The position numbers and the translations under genes were made by a program. From NCBI RefSeq assembly GCF_003335585.1, contig NZ_QBFD01000001.1, forward strand, positions 40,508-104,507: a stretch of 64,000 nt of DNA, read 5' to 3'. The notes below the pieces were generated by a model. It did not search any database, was not told the DNA's origin, and saw only the letters and a program-made list of their open reading frames with translations. Positions 1-9,390 of the stretch are shown piece by piece. Positions within the stretch are counted from its first letter, which is position 1. The number at the start of each line of letters is the position of its first letter. The stretch comes from Sulfitobacter sp. DFL-14 (lineage in GTDB: Bacteria; Pseudomonadota; Alphaproteobacteria; Rhodobacterales; Rhodobacteraceae).

Positions 1-363
1 GGGCCCGAAGAAGGATTTCTCCCGCGCGAAGGTGCGGTCGATGAACTGGTCCACAATCACGAAATCACCCGGCGCCATTTCCTCGCGAAAGGACCCCACG
101 GCGGATACGCTGATGACATCGGTACAGCCCAGCCGCTTGAGCGCGTCGATATTGGCGCGGTAGGGCACGGAGCCGGGCGTATGCACATGCCCCCGCCCGT
201 GACGCGGCAGGAAGGCCATCGACACGCCGTCCAGCCTGCCGGTCAGGATCGCGTCCGACGGCGCGCCCCAGGGCGTTTCCACCTGCGTCCATTCGGCCCC
301 TTCCAACCCGTCGATGTCGTAAATGCCGGAGCCGCCGATCACGGCTATCCTGGTCGAAATCAT
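1..363 (-). CDS. mtnP: S-methyl-5'-thioadenosine phosphorylase, N-terminal part
   Basis: Only the first 121 codons are in the window; the gene runs off the left edge. The family splits methylthioadenosine with phosphate into adenine and methylthioribose-1-phosphate in polyamine-linked methionine salvage. The protein opens with an IAVIGGSGIYDI nucleotide/phosphate loop (about residues 5-16). It then has RHGRGH (about 54-59), a PYRANI segment and the VSAVGSFRE...PGDFVIVDQFID block typical of MTA/purine nucleoside phosphorylases. The ATG at 363 is the only good start in this frame. The reading frame stays open to base 1. MTAP is preferred over a general purine phosphorylase because of the SAVGS...DQFIDRT signature, but the substrate-determining C-terminus is not visible. 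Confidence 0.88.
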   Translation of the reverse strand, partial: MISTRIAVIGGSGIYDIDGLEGAEWTQVETPWGAPSDAILTGRLDGVSMAFLPRHGRGHVHTPGSVPYRANIDALKRLGCTDVISVSAVGSFREEMAPGDFVIVDQFIDRTFAREKSFFGP

Positions 364-527
364 GGGCCTGTACCCCGTGCTGGCTAGGTTCAACTGTGCG
401 CAGGACCACACAGAATGTGCCAGGGTTCAAGCCCAAACCGGTGCAACCTTGACAAGAGCAGCGCCAGAACCGTTTATCAACAGAAAGTTAAGCCGTCCCG
501 CAATGAGGGCGGACCTGAGGTAGATGC

Positions 528-1664
528 ATGTTTTACGCCCCCGCTGACAGCGATGCGCGCTCCGATTGGGGCGTTGTGTGTACCTGTCGTGAACCGACCC
601 AACTGGTCGTCGCCTGGGCCGCGCATTACGTGGCGCTGGGCGCGGCGGAGGTGCGCATCTTCCTCGATCAGCCGCAACCGCAGCTGGAATCCCTGCTGGC
701 AAAAATCCCACAGGTCATTGTGACAGTCTGCACGCATAAGTATTGGCGTCAAACCCTGAACAAGCCGCGCCCGGACATCGTGGAATACCGACAGCTGGTC
801 AACGCGTTTGAGGCCTACAAGGACACGAAACTGTCTTGGCTTGCGCATTTTGACGCGGATGAATTCCTGCATTCTGACGTCCCGATCGAGGACATCCTGC
901 TAGCCCAGCCGCGCGAGATCGACTTTGTCGTGGTGGAACCGCGCGAGCGCGCTTTTGTCGAGGGTCAGCCGCAGGAGGGTCTTTTTGATGGCGTTTTTCG
1001 CCAGCCCACGCCGCAGAACTGGGGCCAGGCCCCGTTCCTGTTTGGCAAGGCCTTGCGGTTCCTCCGCCAGGGCGTTCTGGGGTATCCCCATGGCAAAAGT
1101 TTCACGCGCACGGGCCAGCCGATGGTGCCCGGCATCCACACACCGCGCCGCCCCGCCAGCCACCGCGGCCTGAAACTGCGCGGCTGGGCCGTGCAGCGCG
1201 CGCGCCTGCTGCATTTCGACGGGCTGACCGCGTTGCATTGGTCGTCCAAGCTGCTGCGCGCCGCGGCCACCGGGGGGCACCATCAGTTCACCAAGAAGGC
1301 GGCACGCGACAGCCACCGCGCCAAGCAGATCGTGCATATGCGCAAGCTGGAAAATTCGCTGCAGCAGGCCTGGAACATGCACCAGATGCTGAAGGTGGTG
1401 CCGGTGGACCAGCTGGGGCGATTGAAAACGCTGGCCTTGATCGAAGACTACAACATTGATCCCGCCCGCGACATCGACGCCCTTGGGCTGGGCGTTGCGA
1501 TTGACCTCAGCCGGGCCGCCTTTGACGAGGCGCTGACCCGCAACACTGAGGACTTTGCCCGATGGCTGCCCGAATGGGAACGCCTGACCCATGCCGCGGA
1601 CAGCGCCGGATCGGTACAAGACAAGCGCAGCATACACAAAAAGGCCGCAAAAGCCTCACGGTGA
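528..1664 (+). CDS. glycosyltransferase family 2-like protein
   Basis: 378-aa cytoplasmic protein of the Glyco_tranf_2_4 type. The N-terminus (GVVCTCREPTQLVVAWAAHYVALGA) matches the opening strand and helix of these enzymes. FDADEF at about residues 108-113 is the metal- and nucleotide-sugar-binding DxD motif. Acceptor and donor sugar cannot be read from the sequence. The C-terminal 70 residues are basic (ending in a KRSIHKKAAKASR tail). The gene stands alone between the divergent mtnP and the downstream sulP. The ATG at 528 follows CTGAGGTAG; another ATG four bases upstream is out of frame. Related genes in roseobacters are usually linked to surface polysaccharide, but nothing here proves that. 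Confidence 0.75.
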   Translation: MFYAPADSDARSDWGVVCTCREPTQLVVAWAAHYVALGAAEVRIFLDQPQPQLESLLAKIPQVIVTVCTHKYWRQTLNKPRPDIVEYRQLVNAFEAYKDTKLSWLAHFDADEFLHSDVPIEDILLAQPREIDFVVVEPRERAFVEGQPQEGLFDGVFRQPTPQNWGQAPFLFGKALRFLRQGVLGYPHGKSFTRTGQPMVPGIHTPRRPASHRGLKLRGWAVQRARLLHFDGLTALHWSSKLLRAAATGGHHQFTKKAARDSHRAKQIVHMRKLENSLQQAWNMHQMLKVVPVDQLGRLKTLALIEDYNIDPARDIDALGLGVAIDLSRAAFDEALTRNTEDFARWLPEWERLTHAADSAGSVQDKRSIHKKAAKASR

Positions 1665-1780
1665 CCGGACACATCGGGCGATCCCGCCTTTCCATCCCGG
1701 CCATTCTCCATTAGGGGGGCGGCAACACGGCCTGCCATGCCGGGCCACTTTCCCAACGCCCCTGCAAAGGATGCCTCACC

Positions 1781-3439
1781 GTGCGCGCCACGCTTCACGC
1801 CTTCACCAAAAACCTCGATGTTACCGATCTGCGTTGGATGCCGGGCGAACGGTTCTCTGCCGGGCGTCTGCGGATCGAACTGCTGTCCGGCCTGACCGTC
1901 GCACTGGCTCTGGTGCCGGAGGCGGTGGCCTTTGCCTTTGTCGCGGGGGTGCATCCGCTGGTGGGGCTTTACGCCGCTTTCCTCGTGGGGCTGATCACTG
2001 CGCTGATCGGCGGGCGGCCCGGCATGATCTCGGGCGCAACCGGTGCGCTGGCCGTTGTCATGGTGGCGCTGGTGGCCCAGCACGGGGTGGAATACCTTTT
2101 TGCCACCGTGGTGCTGATGGGGCTGATCCAGATTTTCGCAGGCGTCATGCAATGGGGCAAGTTCATCCGCCTGGTGCCGCATCCGGTGATGCTGGGCTTT
2201 GTCAACGGGCTGGCCATCGTCATTTTCCTGGCTCAGATGAGCCAGTTCAAGGTGCCGGGCACGATGGTGGACACAGGCCACGGCATGGGTGGCGGCGAAT
2301 GGCTGTCCGGCCAGCCGCTGTATCTGATGCTGGCGCTGGTCGCCGCGACCATGGCGATCATCTGGGTCACGCCGCGCGTGACCAAGCTGATCCCGGCGCC
2401 GCTGGCGGGGATTGGCGTTATCGCGGTGGTGGTCATCGCGACCGGCATGAATGTGCCGCGCGTGGGCGATCTTGCCTCGATCGAGGGGGGCTTCCCGTCG
2501 TTCCATCTGCCCTTTGGCGAGGGGATGGGCCTTTACGGCACGGCGCTGGCTCCAATGACGCTTGAAACACTTTATATCATCGCACCTTACGCGGTGATCC
2601 TGGCGGCCATCGGGTTGATCGAGAGCCTGCTGACGCTGAACCTTGTGGGCGACATGACAGGCACGCGGGGCGGTGCGAGCCAGGAATGCATCGCACAGGG
2701 GGTGGCGAACACGGTCACCGGTTTCTTCGGCGGCATGGGCGGCTGTGCGATGATCGGTCAGTCGATGATCAACGTGAAATCAGGCGGGCGCACGCGTGTC
2801 GCGGGCATCGCCGCTGCGGTCTTCCTGCTGCTCTTTATCCTTGTCGGCTCGTCTTTGATCGAACAGATCCCGCTGGCGGCTCTGGTGGGTGTGATGTTCA
2901 TGGTGGTGATCGGGACCTTCGCCTGGAACTCCCTGACCATCCTGCGCAAGGTGCCCCTGATGGATGCCTTCGTGATCCTGCTGGTGACAGTGGTCACGGT
3001 CTACAAGGACCTTGCGGTTGCCGTGGTTGTCGGCGTCATCGTCTCGGCGCTGGCCTATGCCTGGAACAACGCCCGCCGCATCCATGCCAAGAAATACGAG
3101 ACACCGGAAGGTGCCAAGGTCTATCAGGTGCAAGGCCCGCTGTTCTTTGGCTCTGCCGAGGGGTTTGCCGAGCTTTTCGACGTGGCGAATGACCCCTCGC
3201 GGGTGATCGTGGATTTTGCCGACAGCCGCGTGGTGGATCAATCCGCCCTTCAGGCGATCGAGGCGATGGCGGTGAAATACGAGACTGCGGGCAAGGTGCT
3301 GGAACTGCGCCACCTCAGCCGCGACTGCCACCGCCTGCTGACCAAGGCGGGGCACCTTGTTGTGGACAGCGACGATGACCCCGAATACGAGCTTGCGGTC
3401 AATTATCAGGTCCGCACGGGTATTCTGGGCGGTCACTGA
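1781..3439 (+). CDS. SulP family inorganic anion transporter with STAS domain
   Basis: 552-aa inner-membrane protein. The first 420 residues are a run of hydrophobic helices with the SulP signature near the N-terminus (SGLTVALALVPEAVAFAFVAGVHPLVGLYAAF). The last 120 residues form a soluble STAS domain (RVIVDFADSRVVDQSALQAIEAM). SulP proteins carry sulfate, bicarbonate or other anions with sodium or protons; the substrate cannot be fixed from sequence. The start is GTG at 1781 with AAAGGA about 10 bases upstream. No carbonic anhydrase or sulfur gene is adjacent, so neither bicarbonate nor sulfate is favoured. Confidence 0.88.
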   Translation: MRATLHAFTKNLDVTDLRWMPGERFSAGRLRIELLSGLTVALALVPEAVAFAFVAGVHPLVGLYAAFLVGLITALIGGRPGMISGATGALAVVMVALVAQHGVEYLFATVVLMGLIQIFAGVMQWGKFIRLVPHPVMLGFVNGLAIVIFLAQMSQFKVPGTMVDTGHGMGGGEWLSGQPLYLMLALVAATMAIIWVTPRVTKLIPAPLAGIGVIAVVVIATGMNVPRVGDLASIEGGFPSFHLPFGEGMGLYGTALAPMTLETLYIIAPYAVILAAIGLIESLLTLNLVGDMTGTRGGASQECIAQGVANTVTGFFGGMGGCAMIGQSMINVKSGGRTRVAGIAAAVFLLLFILVGSSLIEQIPLAALVGVMFMVVIGTFAWNSLTILRKVPLMDAFVILLVTVVTVYKDLAVAVVVGVIVSALAYAWNNARRIHAKKYETPEGAKVYQVQGPLFFGSAEGFAELFDVANDPSRVIVDFADSRVVDQSALQAIEAMAVKYETAGKVLELRHLSRDCHRLLTKAGHLVVDSDDDPEYELAVNYQVRTGILGGH

Positions 3440-3456
3440 GGCATCAACGGGCTGGT

Positions 3457-3487
3457 GCGGACGGAAGGTTCATGTTCCTCCGTCCGC
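3457..3487. terminator. bidirectional hairpin between sulP and rsgA
   Basis: A perfect 9-bp stem (GCGGACGGA / TCCGTCCGC) with a 13-nt loop lies in the 54-bp gap between two convergent stop codons. No U-run follows, so termination is inferred from position and stem strength. Confidence 0.55.
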
Positions 3488-3493
3488 CACCGG

Positions 3494-4567
3494 TTACTTG
3501 CGGTTATCTTTTACAATGCCGCGCACCATCTTGCCAAAGGCGCGGTCCTTGGCCCGACGCTGTGAGAGCGTTGCCGAATTGAACGCGTCTTCCGCCAGCA
3601 GCTTGCGCCAGCGCGCCAGCCGGTCGCTGTCGATCTCTCCGGTCTCCAGTCCGGCACGCACGGCACAGCCCGGTTCCGTATCATGCGCGCAATCGTTGAA
3701 CTTGCAGGAGGCCGCCAGCGTGGCCAGATCGGCAAAGGTTTCCTCCAACCCGGCCGAAGCATCGGTCAGCTGCAGCTCGCGCATGCCGGGCGTATCCAGC
3801 ACGGCACAGCCTGCGCCGGTGATGTGCAACTGCCGGTGCGAGGTGGTATGCCGCCCCCTTGCGTCGTCCTCGCGAATGCCCTGCGTGGCCGCCTGTGCCG
3901 TCTCCGACAGGGCGTTGGTGAGTGTGGATTTCCCCACGCCGGAAGAGCCAAGGAAGGCCACGGTCTGTCCCGGTTTGCACCAGGGCGCCAGCGTGCCGCG
4001 CGCCTCGTCGCCCCGCGCATCCAGCGACAGGACCGTGATCCGGTCGGAAATGCTGCGCGCATCGGCAAGATAAGGGGCCGGATCGTCGCTCAGGTCAGCC
4101 TTTGTCAGCAGGATCACCGGCGTGATCTGCGTCTCCATCGCCAGGGCCACATAGCGTTCCAGCCGGGCCAGATTGAAATCGGCGTTGCAGGAGGTGACGA
4201 TGAATGCCGTGTCGATATTGGCGCCGATCAGCTGCTCTTTGCGGTCATGCCCTGCCGCACGCCTTTTGATCAGGCTCTTGCGGTCCAGCACCCGGCTGCG
4301 CTGCGGATGATCGGCGTCAAAGAGCAGCCAGTCGCCCACGGTCGCCTCCGGCCCCGGCGGGATCTCGGTGGCAAGGCCGTCGCCCAGGACCCGAAGGCCG
4401 GAACGCTGGACTTCCACCACCCGGCAGGGCGGCGTCGCGGTCATTTCGTCGACATCGGTTTGCTGGGCAAAGAAGTTTTGCCAGCCCAGTCGGCTGAGGA
4501 GGGAGAGTTCTTGTCGCGGAAGGCCGGATTTGTTCGGGCCGAGAAATTGGGAATAGTCCCGTGTCAT
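3494..4567 (-). CDS. rsgA: ribosome small-subunit-dependent GTPase A
   Basis: 357-aa GTPase that checks 30S subunit maturation. It shows the circular permutation of the family: the G4 motif TKAD (155-158) precedes the P-loop GSSGVGKST (207-215) and the G3 motif DTPG (258-261). An N-terminal OB-like region comes first and a C-terminal zinc knuckle follows, with Cys288, Cys293, His295 and Cys301 as ligands. A GTG one codon further upstream would add one residue; the ATG at 4567 is preferred. The gene is convergent with sulP. Confidence 0.95.
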   Translation of the reverse strand: MTRDYSQFLGPNKSGLPRQELSLLSRLGWQNFFAQQTDVDEMTATPPCRVVEVQRSGLRVLGDGLATEIPPGPEATVGDWLLFDADHPQRSRVLDRKSLIKRRAAGHDRKEQLIGANIDTAFIVTSCNADFNLARLERYVALAMETQITPVILLTKADLSDDPAPYLADARSISDRITVLSLDARGDEARGTLAPWCKPGQTVAFLGSSGVGKSTLTNALSETAQAATQGIREDDARGRHTTSHRQLHITGAGCAVLDTPGMRELQLTDASAGLEETFADLATLAASCKFNDCAHDTEPGCAVRAGLETGEIDSDRLARWRKLLAEDAFNSATLSQRRAKDRAFGKMVRGIVKDNRK

Positions 4568-4796
4568 CACTGTGATCTTTCATGTCGTACCGGCCATTGC
4601 CGGTTGGTAAGTTCTGGTGTTCCAGGCACATCTGAAGCGTCCCGCGCTGCTGCGCAGGACCGGATGGTCAGGGTGTGCATCGGGGTGGCGCGCTGCCGAC
4701 CCACATTACCGGGACATGAAACCTCCATTCTGGCTGGAGACAGGATAGGCGCGATCCGCAGCGCGATCAAGCGCGCAGGGATCGCATCGGGCGGCG

Positions 4797-5402
4797 TCAA
4801 TCGTCCGGACGGGCCAGTTCGAACACCTCGCGCACGGCGGTGTATTCGCGGTATCCCATCCGGCTGAGCGGGATATATGTCGCGCTTTCGAATTTGCCGT
4901 CCACCAGGCAGTCGTCACGCAGGTGGATGCCGGTGACTTCGCCCAGCACGACGAAGTTGTTCTTGCCCACCAGCGGCACGATCTGCGTCAGGCGGCATTC
5001 AAGTGCTGCGGGCGCATTGGCCACGCGGGGGCAGTCGATTGTCTTGCATTCGGTCTTTTCGATGCCCGCATGGGCAAATTCGTCCACATTGCGCGGCAGC
5101 ATCTCGGAAGAGGCGTTCATCGCGTCACGGTCGGCCAGACCGACGACATTGACGCAGAACACACCGGTTTCGCGAATATTGGCCACGTTGTCCTTGGTAT
5201 CGCCAGCGTCCTCTTTTGTCCCGGTCGAGGAGAACATCACCTGGGGCGGGACATAGGCCGCGCCGTTGAAGAAGGAATAGGGTGCCAGGTTGTCGTTTCC
5301 GTCCTTGCCCCGGGTCGAGATCCAGCCGATGGGCCGTGGCGTGATAAGGGCGTTGAACGGGTTGTGTGGCAGGCCATGGCCGTCTTCGGGGCGGTAGAAC
5401 AT
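4797..5402 (-). CDS. flavin reductase family (FMN-binding split barrel) protein
   Basis: 201-aa protein of the flavin reductase-like domain family, which reduces or binds FMN. It contains the conserved N-terminal NPFNALITPRPIGWIST segment, the APYSFFNGAAYVPPQVMFSS flavin-binding stretch and a VGKNNFVVLGEVTGIH block. The start at 5402 (MFYRPEDG) is chosen because GGAG sits six bases before it. In-frame ATGs at 5414, 5429 and 5441 are possible. The 226 bases between this gene's stop and rsgA's start show no convincing gene. The partner oxygenase or electron acceptor is unknown. Confidence 0.82.
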   Translation of the reverse strand: MFYRPEDGHGLPHNPFNALITPRPIGWISTRGKDGNDNLAPYSFFNGAAYVPPQVMFSSTGTKEDAGDTKDNVANIRETGVFCVNVVGLADRDAMNASSEMLPRNVDEFAHAGIEKTECKTIDCPRVANAPAALECRLTQIVPLVGKNNFVVLGEVTGIHLRDDCLVDGKFESATYIPLSRMGYREYTAVREVFELARPDD

Positions 5403-5482
5403 CAGGTACTCCATGATCGTTTGCCCCATGGCTATCCGCATGTTAGGGGCTTTGCCACCGCAAACCTAGAACGGCCGCCCAC

Positions 5483-5971
5483 TTGTACCAGTTCAGACCC
5501 GAAACACCGGACGACCATTGGGAGGTCGAAGCACTTTATGACACCTGTTTCGCGCCGGGGCGCGAGGCCCTGTCTTCCTATCGCCTGCGCGATGGTGTGC
5601 GCCCGGTGCCGGGTCTCAGTCGGCTGGCGCGGGATGAAGGTGGCATTCTGGCCGGGGCGATCCGCTATTGGCCGGTGCATATCGGCACATTCGATGCGCT
5701 CTTGCTTGGTCCCGTTGCGGTGCACCCGACCCGTCAGGGCGAAGGGCTGGGGCGTGATCTGATCGAGGACAGCCTGTCGCTGGCCGCGCCGCTGGGCTGG
5801 GACCGCGTGATGCTGGTCGGCGATGCGCCTTATTACGGGCGCTTCGGCTTTGTGCGGCTGGACGATGTGGTGATGCCGCCGCCGACAAACCCCGACCGCG
5901 TGCTGGGCCGGGCGCTTGTCCCCGGTGCCTGGGACGGGGTCCGGGGCAATGTCACCCGCTGGGTGGATTGA
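5483..5971 (+). CDS. GNAT family N-acetyltransferase
   Basis: 162-aa acetyl-CoA-dependent acetyltransferase of the type with an N-terminal YQFRPETPDD strand and helix. The acetyl-CoA loop is LLGPVAVHPTRQGEGLGRDLI (about 74-94). A PYYGRFGFVRLD segment near the C-terminus is characteristic of the YhbS-like subfamily. The start must be the TTG at 5483, because no ATG or GTG lies before the conserved N-terminus. It diverges from the flavin reductase with a gap of about 80 bases. The substrate is unknown. Confidence 0.82.
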   Translation: MYQFRPETPDDHWEVEALYDTCFAPGREALSSYRLRDGVRPVPGLSRLARDEGGILAGAIRYWPVHIGTFDALLLGPVAVHPTRQGEGLGRDLIEDSLSLAAPLGWDRVMLVGDAPYYGRFGFVRLDDVVMPPPTNPDRVLGRALVPGAWDGVRGNVTRWVD

Positions 5972-6016
5972 AAAGCAGGCCCGCCTGACCCACATTGAGG
6001 GGATGGAGGACTGCGC

Positions 6017-6784
6017 ATGGACATCAAGACCAATCTGCCTGCCACGATAGATGTTGATGCTGAACTTGACCGTCTGGCAAAACGCTATCGCGCCGCCAAC
6101 GGGCTGGGAATGAATGTGCTCAACCTGATTGGTGGCAGTGCGGAGAATCTGCTGGACCGCCTGCCAAAGGCGCTGCGCACGAACCTTGAACGTGCAACGC
6201 TCAGCGCCCTGCAACAGGCGATGAAGGCGGCCCATTCCAGCCGCAGCGTCGTGCCGGATCAGAAAAACTGGCTCAACCAGGCGGTCTCTGCCGCGATGGG
6301 GGCGGCGGGCGGTGCGGGCGGTTTGCCCACGGCACTTGCCGAACTGCCGGTTACGACGACGCTGCTGCTGCGGGTGATCCAGGGGGTTGCTGTCGAACAT
6401 GGTTTCGACCCCGGCGCGCAGAATGTGCAGTTCGATTGCGTGCAGGTCTTTGCCGCCGCCGGGCCCTTGTCGGGGGATGACGGCGCCGACCTGGGTTTTC
6501 TTGCCGCCCGGATGACGCTGACGGGCAAGGCGGTGCAGGCGGTGGTCCACCGTGTCGCGCCAAAGCTTGCGATTGTCATGGGGCAGAAACTGGCCGCCCA
6601 GACTGTACCGGTGCTGGGCGCGGTGGCAGGGGCGGCGACGAATTACGCCTATACCAGCTATTACCAGGAAATTGCCCATGTGCATTTCGGGCTGCGCAAA
6701 CTTTCCATTGACGCTGATGTCCCCCATGCGGAGCTGCTCAAGGGGCTGGAAGCGCGCATGACACGCACGCCGGTCAAGACCTGA
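6017..6784 (+). CDS. EcsC family protein
   Basis: 255-aa protein resembling the EcsC family, named from the Bacillus ecs locus; the molecular role is undefined. It has two glycine- and alanine-rich hydrophobic stretches (AMGAAGGAGGLPTALAELPVTTTLLLRVIQ near 97-126 and AQTVPVLGAVAGAATNYAYTSYY near 195-217) that may associate with membrane. The ATG has GGAGGA just upstream. Its stop is two bases from the convergent modC stop, so there is no room for an intergenic terminator. Confidence 0.7.
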   Translation: MDIKTNLPATIDVDAELDRLAKRYRAANGLGMNVLNLIGGSAENLLDRLPKALRTNLERATLSALQQAMKAAHSSRSVVPDQKNWLNQAVSAAMGAAGGAGGLPTALAELPVTTTLLLRVIQGVAVEHGFDPGAQNVQFDCVQVFAAAGPLSGDDGADLGFLAARMTLTGKAVQAVVHRVAPKLAIVMGQKLAAQTVPVLGAVAGAATNYAYTSYYQEIAHVHFGLRKLSIDADVPHAELLKGLEARMTRTPVKT

Positions 6785-6786
6785 GC

Positions 6787-7875
6787 CTAACGCCCGATGC
6801 TGCCCGGTGCCACGGTGGTGGCTTTCAGGATGGCATAGCAGGACATGCCGGGCACCAGTTCCATTTCCCGCACGGCGCGGGCGGTGACGCGCGCCAGCAA
6901 GCGGTCGCGCCCCGCGCGCAGCCCGATGGCGGCACCCGGCCCGTCGCCGGGATGCACGCTGTCGATCACCACCGGCAGGACATTGACCGAAGACAGCCCT
7001 TCGGGCCGTTCCCGCGACAGGATGACATCCTGCGCCAGCACCCGCAGCCGCACCCGCGCACCAACGGCGGCCTGCACACCGGGCAGTTCCAGCACACCCG
7101 CGTCGATCCGCAGCGTCGACAGGCCATCTTCGGCATGGGCCGTGATCTCGGCCTCGATGACCGCCCCCGCTTCGCGGACCCCAAGCAGCGGCACCGCGGC
7201 GGGGTCGGCCATGACATCGTAAAGCGGGCCCTGGGCGCGCACCTGTCCGTCCTGCAGCAACACAAGCGTATCGGCCAGCCGCGCGACCTCGTCCACCGCA
7301 TGGCTGACATAGAGGATCGGCAGCTTCAGCGGCCCGTCACGCAGCCGTTCCAGATAGGGCAGGATCTCTTGCTTGCGTGGCCCGTCCAGGCTGGCCAGCG
7401 GTTCATCCATCAGCAACATGCGCGGATGGCTGAGCAGGGCACGCCCCAGCGCCACGCGCTGCTTCTCTCCCCCCGACAGGGTCGCGGGGGCGCGGTGCAG
7501 CAGGTCGGACAGACCCAGAAGGGCGACCACATCATCAAATCCCGCGCCGGTCGCACCGGCGGGGCGGAACCGCGCCCCGAACATCAGGTTTCCGCGTGCA
7601 TCCATATGCGGAAACAGCCGCGCATCCTGGAACACCACCCCAAGCCGCCGCGCGGCAGGCGGCACAAAAAGCCCGGATTGCGCATCGAACAGGCGTGTGC
7701 CGCCGATGGCCACATGGCCAGCTTCGGGCCGCAACAGGCCCGCGACGGCATTGATGACAGTGCTCTTGCCCGCGCCGGAACGGCCAAAGAGGGCGGTGAT
7801 CCCCGGACCGGCCTTGCAGGCCACATCCAGCGTGAAATCGGCAAATCGGTGCCGGATGTGCAGATCAAGCGTCAT
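6787..7875 (-). CDS. modC: molybdate ABC transporter ATP-binding protein
   Basis: 362-aa ATPase of the molybdate importer. Its P-loop is GRSGAGKST (about 31-39), the signature is LSGGEKQRV and the Walker B is MLLMDEPLA. An additional C-terminal domain of about 130 residues matches the MOP-like oxyanion-sensing domain of ModC. The ATG at 7875 overlaps the modB stop by four bases. modA-modB-modC form one operon on the minus strand. Molybdate would feed molybdopterin enzymes such as the CoxL-type subunit encoded at 46.7 kb. Confidence 0.95.
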   Translation of the reverse strand: MTLDLHIRHRFADFTLDVACKAGPGITALFGRSGAGKSTVINAVAGLLRPEAGHVAIGGTRLFDAQSGLFVPPAARRLGVVFQDARLFPHMDARGNLMFGARFRPAGATGAGFDDVVALLGLSDLLHRAPATLSGGEKQRVALGRALLSHPRMLLMDEPLASLDGPRKQEILPYLERLRDGPLKLPILYVSHAVDEVARLADTLVLLQDGQVRAQGPLYDVMADPAAVPLLGVREAGAVIEAEITAHAEDGLSTLRIDAGVLELPGVQAAVGARVRLRVLAQDVILSRERPEGLSSVNVLPVVIDSVHPGDGPGAAIGLRAGRDRLLARVTARAVREMELVPGMSCYAILKATTVAPGSIGR

Positions 7876-8561
7876 GTGCCCGCGATCCTCGCCGCCACCC
7901 GGCGCGCCAGCGCTTCGGACAGGACCACGGCCCCCAGCGCCACGACGCAGGCCATGATCACCATCGCGACCGCCTGGCTTTCACCCCCCGGAATCTGAAG
8001 CGCGGACCAGATCGCGCTGGGCAGGGTCTGGGTCTGGCCGGGGATATTCGCGACAAAGGTGATCGTGGCGCCGAACTCGCCCATCGCCTTGGCAAAGCCC
8101 ATCACCGAACCGGCCAGGATTCCCGGCAGAATCAGCGGCAGGGTGACACGGGCAAAGATTGCATGGCGCGGTGCGCCCAATGTGGCGGCGGCCTGCTCCA
8201 GCCTGGGGTCCACCGCCTCGATCGCAAGGCGCATGGCACGCACCATCAGCGGAAAACCCATGACGATGGCCGCCAGCACCGCGCCGGTCCAGTGAAAGGC
8301 CAGCGTCAGCCCCAGCGGCTCCAGCAGTCGCCCCAGCGGGCCGGTGCGGCCAAAGGCCATCAGCAGCAGGTACCCCGTGACCACCGGCGGCAAGACCAGC
8401 GGCAGATGCACAAGCGCATTCAGCGCGGATTTGCCCCAGAAGTCACGCCGCGCCAGCAGCCATGCCACCCAGAGCGCCAGCGGCATGGCCAGAACCGTGG
8501 CCCAGCAGCCCACCCAGAGCGACAGGCGCAGGGCCTCCCATGCGGCGGCATCCAGGTTCAC
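7872..8561 (-). CDS. modB: molybdate ABC transporter permease
   Basis: 229-aa inner-membrane permease with about five hydrophobic helices. The cytoplasmic EAA loop that docks on ModC is read as the block around EQAAATLGAPRHAIFARVTLPLILPGI (about 120-146). The start ATG overlaps the modA stop (ATGA) and the stop overlaps the modC start in the same way, indicating translational coupling. Confidence 0.95.
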   Translation of the reverse strand: MNLDAAAWEALRLSLWVGCWATVLAMPLALWVAWLLARRDFWGKSALNALVHLPLVLPPVVTGYLLLMAFGRTGPLGRLLEPLGLTLAFHWTGAVLAAIVMGFPLMVRAMRLAIEAVDPRLEQAAATLGAPRHAIFARVTLPLILPGILAGSVMGFAKAMGEFGATITFVANIPGQTQTLPSAIWSALQIPGGESQAVAMVIMACVVALGAVVLSEALARRVAARIAGT

Positions 8562-9277
8562 GGCGCGCGAAACCCGTGCCGGGCAAAGACCGCGCGCCCC
8601 TGCGGGCTGACCAGCAGGTCGAGAAAGGGTGCCCCCGCCGCGTTCAGCGGCGCCGCCGGATAAAGGATCGGGCCCGTAAGCTGCGCGGGCACCTCGTAAA
8701 GCACCGATACCCCGGGTTCCGCCGCCGCATCCGTGGCATAGACGATGCCCAGCGGTGTTTCGCCCCTTGCCACCAATGCCAGGGCCGCACGTACATTGTC
8801 GGTTTCAGCCAGATGGGCGCTGAGATCTTCCCACAAACCGGCTGCACGCAGCCAGGTCTGGGCATAGGCGCCGGCCGGGACCGCGTCGCGCTGACCCATG
8901 GCCAGCCGGTTGCCCTGCAATCGCGCGACAAGGTCTTCGGGGCCGTCAAGCGGGGCGGCTCCGGCCGGGCCGATCACCACCAGGGCATTGCGGGCCACGA
9001 TGGCGGGATTGGTCGCGCCCGCGACGCCTTGTTCCGCCAGCCAGTCCATCCAGAGCGGGCTGGCCAGCATGATCACATCCGCCGGAGCCCCCGCCGCGAC
9101 CTGCCGCGCCATGGTGCCGGAGCCGCCGAAAGACAGGATCACCTCGTCCTGCGACAGCGCTGCGACATCTTCCAGCACACCGCGCAGGGAGGCAGCGGCA
9201 AAGACCGTGATTCGCTCCGCCAGCGCGGGGCCGGAGAGCAGCAGAAACAGACAGAGAAGAGGCATCAGGCGGATCAT
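8558..9277 (-). CDS. modA: molybdate-binding periplasmic protein
   Basis: 239-aa substrate-binding protein. The first 20 residues are a signal peptide (hydrophobic core LMPLLCLFLLL, ending GPALA before ERITV). The mature start ERITVFAAASL and the SFGGSGTMARQVAAGAPADV segment are the ModA oxyanion-binding loops. The ATG at 9277 is chosen because it places the signal peptide correctly; GTG at 9286 or TTG at 9313 would lengthen it. The promoter region is shared with the divergent Nudix gene. No ModE-type operator was recognised there. Confidence 0.92.
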   Translation of the reverse strand: MIRLMPLLCLFLLLSGPALAERITVFAAASLRGVLEDVAALSQDEVILSFGGSGTMARQVAAGAPADVIMLASPLWMDWLAEQGVAGATNPAIVARNALVVIGPAGAAPLDGPEDLVARLQGNRLAMGQRDAVPAGAYAQTWLRAAGLWEDLSAHLAETDNVRAALALVARGETPLGIVYATDAAAEPGVSVLYEVPAQLTGPILYPAAPLNAAGAPFLDLLVSPQGRAVFARHGFRAP

Positions 9278-9390
9278 CAGCCGCACTATCGACGAAGGGT
9301 CGGGGGCGCACAAGTCCTGCCCATTGGTTGTGGCCTTTGCCGGATGATTGCTTATACTTGGATTGCAGGCAGGATGTATTGGCAGGATCC

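Noticed and set aside
4567..4800. 77-codon minus-strand frame between rsgA and the flavin reductase
   Set aside because: It overlaps both neighbours at their ends, has no ribosome site and no recognisable sequence.
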